Shown here one piece after another: positions 8,248-16,709 of a stretch of DNA of 52,122 bases. Origin of the DNA: Kofleriaceae bacterium (GTDB lineage: Bacteria > Myxococcota_A > Polyangia > Haliangiales > Haliangiaceae). Each line of letters starts with the position of its first letter. Position 1 is the stretch's first letter. The notes below the pieces were generated by a model, which searched no databases, was not told where the DNA came from, and saw nothing but the letters and a program-made list of their open reading frames with translations. The stretch lies in assembly GCA_020633495.1 (NCBI GenBank), contig JACKDR010000037.1, positions 1-52,122 on the forward strand, written 5' to 3'. The translations under genes and the position numbers were made by a program.

Positions 8248-10772
8248 ACGACGGCGACCGGCAGCGCGCCGCGCTGGTCCGCGAGCTGTTCGACGAGGTC
8301 GCGGACCTCGACGACGCCGCGCGCGCGACGTGGCTGCAGGAACGTGGCGTCGACGACGGCGAGGTGCTGGCCGAGCTCGACGCCCTCGTCGCCGCGGATC
8401 GCCAGACCGGGGATCCCCCGGTGCTGTCGCCGCACTGGCTCGAGCGGCTGAGCGCGGCGGCGACCAGCCGGGTCGGCCAGCGCGCCGGCGACTACCGGCT
8501 CACCGAGCTGCTGGGCTCGGGGGGCATGGGCGACGTCTACCTCGCCGAGCGCGACGCCGGCGACTTCGACCAGAAGGTCGCGATCAAGCTGGTCCGCCGC
8601 GACCTGGTGTCGGCGGCGGTGACCCGGCGCTTCACCGAGGAGCGCCGCATCCTGGCCCGGCTGCGCCACCCCGCCATCGCGACGATGTTCGGCGGCGGCC
8701 TCACCGACGACGGCCGGCCCTACCTGGTCATGGAGTACGTCGACGGCGTGCCGCTCGACCAGCACTGCGCCGAGCGCGACCTGCCGCGCGCGCGCCGGAT
8801 CGCGCTGGTGATCGCGGTGTGCCACGCGGTCGCCCACGCCCACGCCCGGCGCACCGTGCACTGCGACCTCAAGCCGGACAACGTCCTGGTCACCGCCGAC
8901 GGCGAGGTCAAGCTCCTCGACTTCGGCATCGCGACCGCGCTCGAGGACGACGACGCCGGCCCGCCGACCGCGCTGACGCCGACCTACGCGGCGCCCGAGG
9001 TGCTCGACGGCCAGGCGCCGTCGACCGCCGCCGACGTGTTCTCGCTGGGCGTGCTGCTGTACCGCGTGCTCGCGGGCACCCTGCCCCACCCGGCCCACGA
9101 CGGCGACCTCGCGGCGCGGGCCCGGATGCTGCGCGTGACGGTGCCGCCGTCGCTGGGCTCGGCCGACCTCGACGCGATCTGCCGGCGCGCGATGGCGCCG
9201 GCGCCCGAGGACCGCTACCCGTCGGTGGCGGCGCTGGCCGACGACCTCGAGCGCGCGCTGAGCCACCGCCCGGTCGAGGCGCGGCGCCGGACCTGGCGCT
9301 ACGTCGCCGGCCGGTTCGTGCGCCGCCACACCGCGGCCACCGCGGTCGCGGCGCTGGTGACGGTGGCGATCGCGCTGCTGGTCGGGTTCTACACCCGGCG
9401 GCTCGCCGACGAGCGCGACCGGGCGCGGGCCGAGGCGGCGCGGGCCCGGGCGGTCTCGGACGTCGCCGCCGGCATGCTCACCGTCGTCGATCCCAGCGAG
9501 GTGCGAGGCGCGCCGCTGGCGGCGAGCGAGCTGCTGCGGCGCGCCGAGCGCCACGTCGACGACGGCCTCGCCGCGTACCCGGTGGAGCAGGAGCACCTGC
9601 AGCAGGTGCTGGCCGAGGTCCACAACAGCCTCGGCAGCTACGCCGACGCCGAGCGCCTGGCCCGGGTCGCGCTCGCCGGGGCGCGGCGGCGCGGCGACGC
9701 CGCGGTCGTGGCCGAGCGCCTGCGCGTCCTGGGCGAGGCGCTCCACCAGGAGGACCAGCTCGACGACGCCGAGGCGGCGATGCGCGAGGCGCTGGCGCTC
9801 ACCGAGGCGGGCGCCGGGGCGGACAGCCTGGACGCGGCGGCGGCACAGCTCGACCTGTCGGCGGTGCTGCACGACACCGGCGCCTACGACGAGGCGCTGG
9901 CGCTCGCCGAGCACGCGCTCGCCACCTACCGGGCGCGGGGCGTCGGGCCGGCGGACCTCGCGACCGCGCTGGGCGCGGTCGAGGTGCTGTACCTGGTGCG
10001 CGGCGACGACGCGCTCGCCGAGCCGGTGGCGCGGGAGGCGGTCGCGGCGTCGATCGCCGGCAACGGCGAGGTCCACCCGATGACCGCGGCGCTGGACGTC
10101 GACCTCGGCGACGCGCTGCGCCACCTCGGCCGCTACGACGACGCCGAGCCGTTCTACCGCGAGGCGCTCGAGGTGCGGCGCACGCTGTACCCGGGCGACA
10201 ACGCCGACGTCGCGCACAGCCTCAACCACCTGGCGCGGCTCGTCCAGCAGAAGGGCGACCCCGCGGCGGCCGAGCCGCTCTACCGCGAGGGGCTGGCGAT
10301 GCGGCGGCGGCTCTACCCCGACGGCGAGGCCGAGGTGGCGGCGAGCCTGGGCGGGCTGGCCAAGGACCTCGTCGCGCTCGACCGCGTCGACGAGGCCCTG
10401 CCGCTGATGCGCGAGGCGTACGAGATGATGCGCCGCCTGTACGGCGACGACCATCCGTACACGTCGGCGTCGCTGGCCAGCTACGCCGAGATCGTCGACC
10501 GCAGCGGCGACCGCGGCGAGGCCGTGCGCCTGTACCGCGAGGCCCTGGCGCTGGCCCGTCGCAACAACGCCCCCGACGACTTCGGCCTGGCCGGCCCGAC
10601 CCTCGGCCTCGGCGAGGTCCTCTGCCGCGGCGACGCCGCCGAGCGCACCGAGGGCCGCGGCCTCCTCTCCGCCGCGGCCGCCCTCTACGCCGCGCGGGTC
10701 CCCGCCGACCACCCGCAGCGCCGCGCCATCGCCGCCACCCTCGCCGCGTGCGCCGACGCGCCGGCGCGATGA
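8244..10772 (+). CDS. Membrane Ser/Thr protein kinase with C-terminal TPR array
   Basis: 842 residues. A ~80-residue N-terminal helical region precedes the kinase domain: G-loop GSGGMGDVYLAE (91-102), ATP lysine in VAIK (K115), catalytic loop VHCDLKPDN (205-213), DFG 226-228, APE 250-252. The catalytic loop has HCD in place of HRD, so it lacks the Arg that normally reads activation-loop phosphorylation; the Asp, Lys and Asn needed for catalysis remain. One transmembrane helix (about 363-384) separates it from ~450 residues of TPR repeats in which the unit EAEPLYREGLAMRR and similar recur, as in kinesin-light-chain-type TPRs. Predicted topology: cytoplasmic kinase, periplasmic TPRs. It starts inside the sigma-factor stop codon. 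Confidence 0.93.
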   Translation: MNDGDRQRAALVRELFDEVADLDDAARATWLQERGVDDGEVLAELDALVAADRQTGDPPVLSPHWLERLSAAATSRVGQRAGDYRLTELLGSGGMGDVYLAERDAGDFDQKVAIKLVRRDLVSAAVTRRFTEERRILARLRHPAIATMFGGGLTDDGRPYLVMEYVDGVPLDQHCAERDLPRARRIALVIAVCHAVAHAHARRTVHCDLKPDNVLVTADGEVKLLDFGIATALEDDDAGPPTALTPTYAAPEVLDGQAPSTAADVFSLGVLLYRVLAGTLPHPAHDGDLAARARMLRVTVPPSLGSADLDAICRRAMAPAPEDRYPSVAALADDLERALSHRPVEARRRTWRYVAGRFVRRHTAATAVAALVTVAIALLVGFYTRRLADERDRARAEAARARAVSDVAAGMLTVVDPSEVRGAPLAASELLRRAERHVDDGLAAYPVEQEHLQQVLAEVHNSLGSYADAERLARVALAGARRRGDAAVVAERLRVLGEALHQEDQLDDAEAAMREALALTEAGAGADSLDAAAAQLDLSAVLHDTGAYDEALALAEHALATYRARGVGPADLATALGAVEVLYLVRGDDALAEPVAREAVAASIAGNGEVHPMTAALDVDLGDALRHLGRYDDAEPFYREALEVRRTLYPGDNADVAHSLNHLARLVQQKGDPAAAEPLYREGLAMRRRLYPDGEAEVAASLGGLAKDLVALDRVDEALPLMREAYEMMRRLYGDDHPYTSASLASYAEIVDRSGDRGEAVRLYREALALARRNNAPDDFGLAGPTLGLGEVLCRGDAAERTEGRGLLSAAAALYAARVPADHPQRRAIAATLAACADAPAR

Positions 10773-10799
10773 GGCGCGCGCGGGCGCGTGGCCACACCG

Positions 10800-11310
10800 C
10801 CCCACCGGGGTTGATTCCGCCAGCGAGCCGTACGCCGCGCGGGTCCAGCCAGAGCGCCCCACCGCAGAGCGCCCCACCGGGGTTGATTCCGCCAGCACCT
10901 GCCACCCCAGCTCCCCACCCAGCGCCCCACCGGGGTTGATTCCGCCACAGCGCCCAGCGCCCCACCGGGGTTGATTCCGCCAGCGCCAGCGCCCCACCAG
11001 CGCCCCACCGGGGGTGATTGCGCACAGCGCCCACCGCGCACAGCGCCCACTGGGGTTGATTCCGCGCGCGCGCCCACCGCCCCACCGGGGTTGATTCCGC
11101 CACCCCACCGCGCCACCGCCCCACCGGGGTTGATACCGCCAGCGCCCCACCGCAGCGCCCCCAGCGCCCCACCGGGGTTGATTCCGCCAGCGCCTCACCA
11201 GCGCCCCACCGGGGGTGATTGCGCACAGCGCCCACCGCGCACAGCGCCCACTGGGGCTGATCCCGCGCACCGGGCAGCGCCCAGCACCCCGCACCGGGGT
11301 TGGTTCCGCG
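10800..11310 (-). repeat. Left REP-like array, 12 copies
   Basis: Twelve copies of CCCCACCGGGGTTGATTCC plus a CGCCAGC-like tail, starting at about 10800, 10872, 10925, 10960, 11003, 11045, 11080, 11119, 11167, 11204, 11247 and 11287. Seven match the 19-base core exactly (10800, 10872, 10925, 10960, 11080, 11167 and, with TGATACC, nearly 11119). Variants have GGGGGTGATTGCG (11003, 11204), CACTGGGG (11045, 11247) or CCCCGCACCGGGG (11287). Spacing is irregular (35-72 bp), so it is neither a microsatellite nor a CRISPR. CCCC and GGGG can pair across a 3-base loop. The array begins 28 bp after the kinase stop; the rest of the gap to the transposase (11311-11489) holds only a short CG run and no gene that I can see. 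Confidence 0.85.
10995..11256 (+). repeat. 61-bp exact direct duplication within the left array
   Basis: Bases 10995-11055 and 11196-11256 are identical over 61 bp (offset 201), each covering the GGGGGTGATTGCG variant and the CACTGGGG variant. The array therefore grew partly by segmental duplication. Confidence 0.85.
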
Positions 11311-11489
11311 CGCGCGCGCGCGAGGGGAGACGCTCAGCGGGAAGGTCGGACCGGGCGCCTCGCCGTCACCCGGCGGTGCCGAACGGGTGCACGACACAAC
11401 TTCAACGCCAGTGGCGCGCCGAGTCGCGCGCTACGCCACGCCGCGACGGAGCCTTCCCGAGAGGCTCTGGATCGCAGCCGCTGCTGGCG

Positions 11490-12389
11490 TCAACGTTCAG
11501 GAGGAGGCGCGACGGGCACGCATGCAAAACGCGCCAACCAGTACGTTCCGTACGGGAACGGGACCGGGGCCCCAGCACGCCATGCAGCGTGGGCAACCTT
11601 GTAGTCGGCAAGGAACTCGGAGCATCGCTGCAGCGCCTCGACGCGCGCCCACCGGCTGCGAGCCGCGATGCGCGGACGGATCCCCCGCCGCGGCGCATCC
11701 GTCGACGGACAGGCCCTCCAGTCCTGACGCAGGACCGCGCGGCGACCAAGAACGCGTCGGCCGGAGCTACGACGAGCATCCGCGATCCGGATCTCCTCGG
11801 TCGCCACCCGGCGCCGGAGCTCCTCGCGAAACGCCGCGGCGTCCCCGAGCGCCGGTGGAATCACGAGCTCGAGACAGACCGTCTCCGGCATCGGGCCACC
11901 CTCGCGGAAGAACTGGCGGGGGCGACGAATGACCATCGGCCGGTCGTTGAGCAGCGCCGATAGACCGTTGACGCCGGGCCAGTGGTGAACCCGCTCGACC
12001 AGCCCGTCCTTGACCGGGTTCGTCGCGGCATAGACGAGCTTGTCCATGACGTCGGACGGTTCCAGCAGCCTCACGAGGCAGGGCGGCTCCGTCGACCACA
12101 GGTTCTCCCAGCGCCCACGATGCGCGTTCTGCGCCTTGGCGCACATCTTGTGGAAGTGCGCCATGAACTCGACGATCGTCCCGCAACGATCGTAGACCAC
12201 CGTGTGGTGGTGGTTCGACATCACGGACGGCAAGAGCACGTCGATGTTGAAGCGTTGCGCCGCCTCCGCCAGGCAGTACAGGAACGTGTCGTTGGTGACA
12301 CCGTCAGGGCGGAGCAGGAACTGCCGCTGCGCGCAGCGGCGAGTGAGCATGTAGAAGCTGTCCGGGATGACCTGACGGGGCAACGACAT
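11490..12389 (-). CDS. REP-associated tyrosine transposase (Y1/HUH, RAYT-like)
   Basis: 299 residues from ATG 12389 (MSLPRQVIPD). The Y1 HUH single-strand transposase core is visible: strand YMLTRRCAQRQFLL, then LLPSVMSNHHHTVVYD with the metal-binding His pair at about 60 and 62, and the catalytic-Tyr helix VMDKLVYAATNPVKDGLV with Y120. The NPVK segment corresponds to the LNPVRA motif of classic RAYTs. A C-terminal basic domain (GRRVLGRRAVLRQ...RIAARSRWARVEAL...GTYWLARFA) is typical of the family I recall as multi-copy in Myxococcota. An upstream in-frame ATG at 12506 would add 39 unconserved-looking residues. AGGGG lies just before 12389. It would nick and rejoin the flanking hairpin repeats. 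Confidence 0.92.
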   Translation of the reverse strand: MSLPRQVIPDSFYMLTRRCAQRQFLLRPDGVTNDTFLYCLAEAAQRFNIDVLLPSVMSNHHHTVVYDRCGTIVEFMAHFHKMCAKAQNAHRGRWENLWSTEPPCLVRLLEPSDVMDKLVYAATNPVKDGLVERVHHWPGVNGLSALLNDRPMVIRRPRQFFREGGPMPETVCLELVIPPALGDAAAFREELRRRVATEEIRIADARRSSGRRVLGRRAVLRQDWRACPSTDAPRRGIRPRIAARSRWARVEALQRCSEFLADYKVAHAAWRAGAPVPFPYGTYWLARFACVPVAPPPER

Positions 12390-12444
12390 GCCGCCCCTGA
12401 ACAGCACGCCTCGTGCCACGCGTAAGTAGCCGACCTGACACGCC

Positions 12445-12511
12445 CCGTGTCCGTCCACCGGACGTTCTCGGCCGTCCGTCGGACGGAGCGGCCGTAGATC
12501 GGACACTGTCC
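12445..12511. repeat. Cluster of short hairpins upstream of the transposase
   Basis: Three palindromes lie in a row: GTCC..GGAC (about 12449-12463), CCGTCC-GTC-GGACGG (12472-12486) and GGACA-C-TGTCC (12501-12511). They share the GTCC/GGAC core but differ from the flanking array. They could be an operator, or a second kind of transposase recognition hairpin. Confidence 0.5.
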
Positions 12512-12557
12512 AACGCCACTGACGGCACGCCGCGAATCACCCCCCCGGAGCGTCCAC

Positions 12558-12772
12558 CGAATCAACCCCGGTGCGCCCCCCCAGGGAGTCAACCCGGTGC
12601 GACGTCCCCGGAGTCAGCCCCGGTGCGGGCGTCGCGGTGCGGTGAGGGCGTCGCGTCGCGGAATCAACCCCGGTGGGGAATCAACCCGGAATCAACCCCG
12701 GGGCGGGGTCGCTAACCCCGGGGCGGGGTCGCTACGACCCCGGTGCGGAATCAACCCCGGGGCGGGGTCGCT
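12558..12772 (+). repeat. Right REP-like array, about nine partial or full copies, inverted relative to the left one
   Basis: Copies on the plus strand: CGAATCAACCCCGGTGCG (12558), GGAGTCAACCCGGTGCG (12585), GGAGTCAGCCCCGGTGCGG (12610), GGAATCAACCCCGGTGGGG (12660), a truncated GGAATCAACCCGG (12677), and three longer forms ending CCCCGGGGCGGGGTCGCTA (12688, about 12714, 12747), with a headless GACCCCGGTGCGG at 12736. The last copy abuts the stop codon of the next gene at 12771. From 12390 to 12557 I see only the transposase upstream region and its hairpins. Confidence 0.8.
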
Positions 12773-13220
12773 ACGCGTAGAACGCCTTGAACTGCTTCAT
12801 CGCGCCCTTGCCCTTGCAAGAGATGACGCGGGGGGCGCCGCCGGACGCGTGGCGGATGCGGGCCTGGGACAGCGGGCCGAAGAGGATGGTCTTGAACGAC
12901 TTGAGCGCCGCGATCTCGATGACGCGGTCGGGCTGGTCGGCGCCGAGCAGCTCGATCAGGCGCTCCTCGAGGTCCGAGACGGTGAGCCCGGGCTCAGCGA
13001 GCAGGTGCGCGACGCCCTCCGCGACGGGCTTGCCGTCGCCGAAGTGGTCGTACTTGCGCGTCCGCATCGCGACGAGGTAGTGCGTGAAGTCCTTCTTGGG
13101 CAAGACGAACACGTAGGCCCGGGTGCACACGACGCAGACCTCGGCGTTGGTGAGGCCGGCATTGAAGTAGGCTTTGGGGAAGAACAGGACGTTGTCCCCG
13201 ACAGAGACGGCGGCTGACAT
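12771..13220 (-). CDS. Conserved-looking protein of unknown function
   Basis: 149 residues, no signal peptide or membrane segment. The start ATG 13220 has an excellent Shine-Dalgarno site (GAGGAGCACC-ATG) and a -10-like TATCGT at 13255-13250, so this is a normally leadered gene. Visible features are an N-terminal strand region (VGDNVLFFPKAYFNAGL), cysteines C31 and C34 in VCVVCTRAYVF, and a basic C-terminus (RVISCKGKGAMKQFKAFYA). I do not recognise the family. It stands alone between the repeat array and the TPR gene. Confidence 0.8.
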   Translation of the reverse strand: MSAAVSVGDNVLFFPKAYFNAGLTNAEVCVVCTRAYVFVLPKKDFTHYLVAMRTRKYDHFGDGKPVAEGVAHLLAEPGLTVSDLEERLIELLGADQPDRVIEIAALKSFKTILFGPLSQARIRHASGGAPRVISCKGKGAMKQFKAFYA

Positions 13221-13321
13221 GGTGCTCCTCGCGGGCTGACGGCCACGCCACGATACCCGACCCACCGGGCGGCGCGCGCGCGACCGCGCGGCCATCGCGC
13301 CGGCGCAGAGGTCGGCCGCCG

Positions 13322-16300
13322 CTACGCCCCGCGCAGCTTCTGGCGCGCGGCCAGGTACCGCCGCGACGCCGCCAGGCGGACCAGGTGCGACGCGTGGCGC
13401 GCACCGCCGGCGAGCTCGATGGCGACGCCGACGTCGCCGCACACCAGCAGCCCGGCGCGGTCGGCGGCGCGCTCGCACGCGGCGGCGTAGGTGTGCGGGT
13501 CGAGCCGCGCCGGCGGGATCACGGCGAGCCGCTCCGCCAGCCGCTGCCGCAGCGCCACCGACAGCCGGGTCCGCAGGCGCTGCGCCTCGGCGACGACCTC
13601 CGGCGCGGCGTCCGCGACGGGCGACGGTCCGAAGCCGTGCTGCAGCCCGGCGACGAGCCGCGCCAGGCCGCCGTCGGGCAGCGCGGCGAACAGCCGGTGC
13701 GGCCGCGATCGCTCGACGACACGGCCGAGCTGGAAGCGCAGCGGCGCGTCGCTGGCCAGCCGGCCGTCGGCGCGGGTCGAGGCGCGCATCGACGCCAGGC
13801 CGCGCCCGATCACGACCACCGGCGGCGACGCGCACAGCAGCGTCAGCTCGTCGTCGATCGCCGCCGACGTGTACAGCAGCGTCGGCGGCCCGCCGAGGGC
13901 CCGGGCGATCTGCGGGTACATCGCGGCCGCGGCGGTCTCGTTCGTCGCGGTCACGCGCACGGCGTCGCCGAGCCCGGCCGCGGCCAGCGCCGCCGTCGGC
14001 GTCGGGCACACCAGCGGCAGCGCCTCGGCGAGCAGCGCGAGGACGTCGCGCAGCGGGCGGTCGGCGGCGTCGTCGATCAGCTCGCGCCGGTCGCCGTCGT
14101 CGAGCGCCGCCGCGTAGGCCTCGTCGGACGCCATCCGCCGCGGCGGATGGGCGGCGAGGAACCGCTCGTCGTCGAGCGACAGCGGCGCGCCGATCGCGGC
14201 CACCAGCTCGAGGCCGGCCCGCGCGTCCTCGGCGCGCCCGGGGTGCATCAGGCGCCGCGCCCAGGTCGCGGCGCGCCGCCCGTCCCCGGCGACCAGCGCG
14301 ATCGTGGTCGCGCACAGGATGACGTCGGGGTCGCGCGGGAACGCCGCGATCATCTCGTCGGCGAGGGCGACCGCCCGCGGGATCGCGTCGCCGGCCAGCA
14401 GCGCCGCGCCGGCCTCGATCAGCAGCGCACGCCGCGCGTCGTCGTCGGCGCACAGCCGGGCGCGTCGCTCGCACGTGTCGGCGCGCTCGACCGTGGCGCC
14501 GCGACGCCGCTGCAGCGCCAGCAGCTTGTCGAGGACGTGGGCGTCGCCGGCGTCCGCGACCTGCTGCCAGCAGCGCTCGGCGCGCGCGGCGTCGCCGAGC
14601 ACGTCGCGCGCCATGTCGCCGAGCGCGTCGAACAGGCGGAGCCGCGCGGCGCCGTCGGTGGTGGCCGCGGCCTCGCGCTCGAGGCACGCGGCCGCCCGCT
14701 CGAGGTCGCCGGCCTCGGTGGCGAGCTGGGCCAGCGCGTGCCACGCCGGCGCGCACGCCGGATCGAGCTCGACCGCGGCCTCGTAGTGGCGCGCGGCGTT
14801 GCCCGGGCGCAGCGCGCGGATCTCGGCCTGCGCCGCGTGGACCAGGCCGGCGGCGACCGCCGGGGCGTGCCGCGCGGCCTCGGGGGCGCGCCGCCGCCGC
14901 CGCGAGGTGGAGCGCGGCCTGGCGCCACAGCCGGCGGGCGAAGCAGCTCTCGCCGAGCGCCAGCGTGACCTCGAAGGAGCCGCGATCGAGGCGGTGCGCC
15001 TCGTGGAGGAGCTGGTGGCTGTCGTCGGCGTCGCCGAGCGCCGCCGTCACCTGCGCCAGGCGATGGACGAGGCGCGCGGTCTCCGCCGGCGCCGCGTCCG
15101 CCGGCGCGGCCGCGAGCGCGTCGCGCAGGTGCGTCGCCGCGGCCGCCGCGCGCCCGCCGCCCACCAGCAGCCCGGCGAGCGCGAGGCTGGCGTCGACGTG
15201 GTGCGGTTGCGCCGCCAGGAGCTCGCGCAGCCGGCGCTCGGCGCCGGCGACGTCGCCGGCCTGGACGTCGGCCGCGGCGGCCGCGACCACGGTCGCACGC
15301 CGGATGTCGGCCAGCTCGCGCTGCAGCTCGGCGTCATCGTCGACGAGCGCGGCCGCGTGCTCGAGCGTCCGCACCGCGGAGGTGATGTCGCCGGCGGCGC
15401 GGAGCCGGCGCGCGGCCGCCGCCATGACCGCGGCGCGCCCGGCGGCGTCGGGCAGCGCGGCGGCGTACCGGAGCAGCGCGGCGGCGTGCACCTGCGGATC
15501 CGGATCGGTCGCGGCTCGCGCCGCGACGCGCTCGAGCGCCGGCAGGTGCGTCGGCGCCTCGGTCAGGAGCTCGTCGACGACCGCGGCGGCCGCCGCGGGG
15601 TCGTCGCAGACGTCCTCGAGCACCTCGGCCAGCCGCCACCGCAGCGCGGCGACGTCCTCGGGCGACGCCGCGTCGCGCCGCGCCTCGGCGATCCGCGCCC
15701 GCAGGATCGCCGCCGCCTCCTGGCCCCGCCCGCCCTGGGCGAGGACCTCGGCCTGATCGACGAGATCGCTGACGACGTCGGGCGCGTGGGTCGACGCGCG
15801 GGCGACGACCCGCGCCGCCGCCGGATCGTCGCCGGCCTCGGCCAGGGCGCGCGCCTGCGCTCGCAGCAGCGCCGCCGTCTCGAAGCCGCTGGCGGCGCGC
15901 GCCGCGCGCTCGCCCCGGACCTCGGCGACGTCGTGCCAGCGCCCCAGCTCCGCCAGCACGTCGTCGAGGGCGCGCCAGGTGCCGAGGTCGTCCGGCCGCC
16001 GCGCCACGATCACGCGGTAGACCTCGGCGGCGCGCTCGAGGTGGTCGTGATCGCGGTGCAGGCGCGCGGCCTCGTGCAGCGCCGCCACCGCCCGGTCCTC
16101 GGTCGCCAGCCGTCCCACCTGCTCGAGCGCCTCGGCGGCCCGGTTCCACGCCCCGACCTGGCGGTACAGCGCGGCGAGCCGCTCGTGATGGTCGACGTCG
16201 TCGGGGGCCCGCGCGACCAGCGCCTCCATCGCCGCGATCGCCTCCACCGGCTCGTCGAGCAGCTCGTGGGCGCCGGCCAGCTCCTCGAGGAGCGCGGCCT

Positions 16301-16517
16301 CCACTCGCGGATCGTCGACGCCGCCCGCGACCTCCTCGTCCAGCAGCGCGGCCAGCGGCGCCCACAGCTGCTCCTCGGCCGCGATCGCACGCAGCCGCCG
16401 GCGCGCCGCGATGTCGTCGGGGTGGGTCCGGATGACGACGAGCGCCATCCGCAGGTGCTGGAGCGCGTCCGTGACCGTGCCCGCGCGCTCGTGCCGGGGG
16501 TGCTCGTCGTCGGCCAT
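13322..16517 (-). CDS. Large cytoplasmic TPR protein, one frameshift near 14884
   Basis: About 1,064 residues from ATG 16517 (MADDEHPRHERAG) once one frameshift is repaired. The N-terminal ~540 residues are back-to-back TPR helices (e.g. HHERLAALYRQVGAWNRAAEAL). The frame then breaks at the run GGGGG (14882-14886); dropping one base restores PEAARHAPAVAAGLVHAAQA and further TPRs. The last ~250 residues (PPTLLYTSAAIDDELTLLC, then PPVVVIGRGLASMRAS and LRFQLGRVVERSRPHRL) resemble a C-terminal domain seen on other myxobacterial TPR proteins. The span is 3n+1 nt, as expected from one extra base. TAGACT lies 10 bp before the ATG. Likely a scaffold; the partner is unknown. Confidence 0.85.
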
Positions 16518-16697
16518 CGGGGTGCCCAGTCTAGACCGGGAACGTCGCCGCGAGCGCCGCCGGCGCGCGGGATGTGGCGACGCGGCGGCCCCACCACGCC
16601 ACCCCCCGACGCGGCCACGCGCCGGTGCACACCTCCCCGGCAGTCGCGCGCCACCGGCGAGCGGCCGCGCGATGGTCCCCGCCACCGACCTGTGTGT

Positions 16698-16709
16698 TAG
16701 CGTCTCCGA
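16698..16709 (+). promoter_or_regulatory. Leaderless-type -10 box
   Basis: TAGCGT (16698-16703), six bases, then GTG 16710, with no Shine-Dalgarno site. Confidence 0.45.

Larger units (their letters stand above)
10800..12772. mobile_element. Putative REPtron: RAYT transposase flanked by inverted palindromic-repeat arrays
   Basis: A Y1 transposase gene (11490-12389, minus strand) lies between two arrays of the same short repeat. Read 5'-3' it is GGAATCAA followed by a CCCC-GGT-GGGG hairpin. The left array (10800-11310) carries the repeat on the minus strand, the right array (12558-12772) on the plus strand, so the two face in opposite directions. This layout matches the REP/RAYT partnership described in Gammaproteobacteria: a conserved 5' tetranucleotide-like tag plus a hairpin beside its transposase. 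The region looks less GC-rich than its neighbours inside the transposase gene, which suggests acquisition. Confidence 0.65.

Noticed and set aside
7755..11294. A minus-strand open frame giving periodic NQPRWG-type peptide repeats
   Set aside because: The periodicity comes from translating the REP-like array; the remainder is antisense to the kinase.
10800..11310. CRISPR array
   Set aside because: The repeats are only ~25 bp with irregular spacing (35-72 bp), the spacers are themselves degenerate repeat pieces, and no cas genes are nearby.
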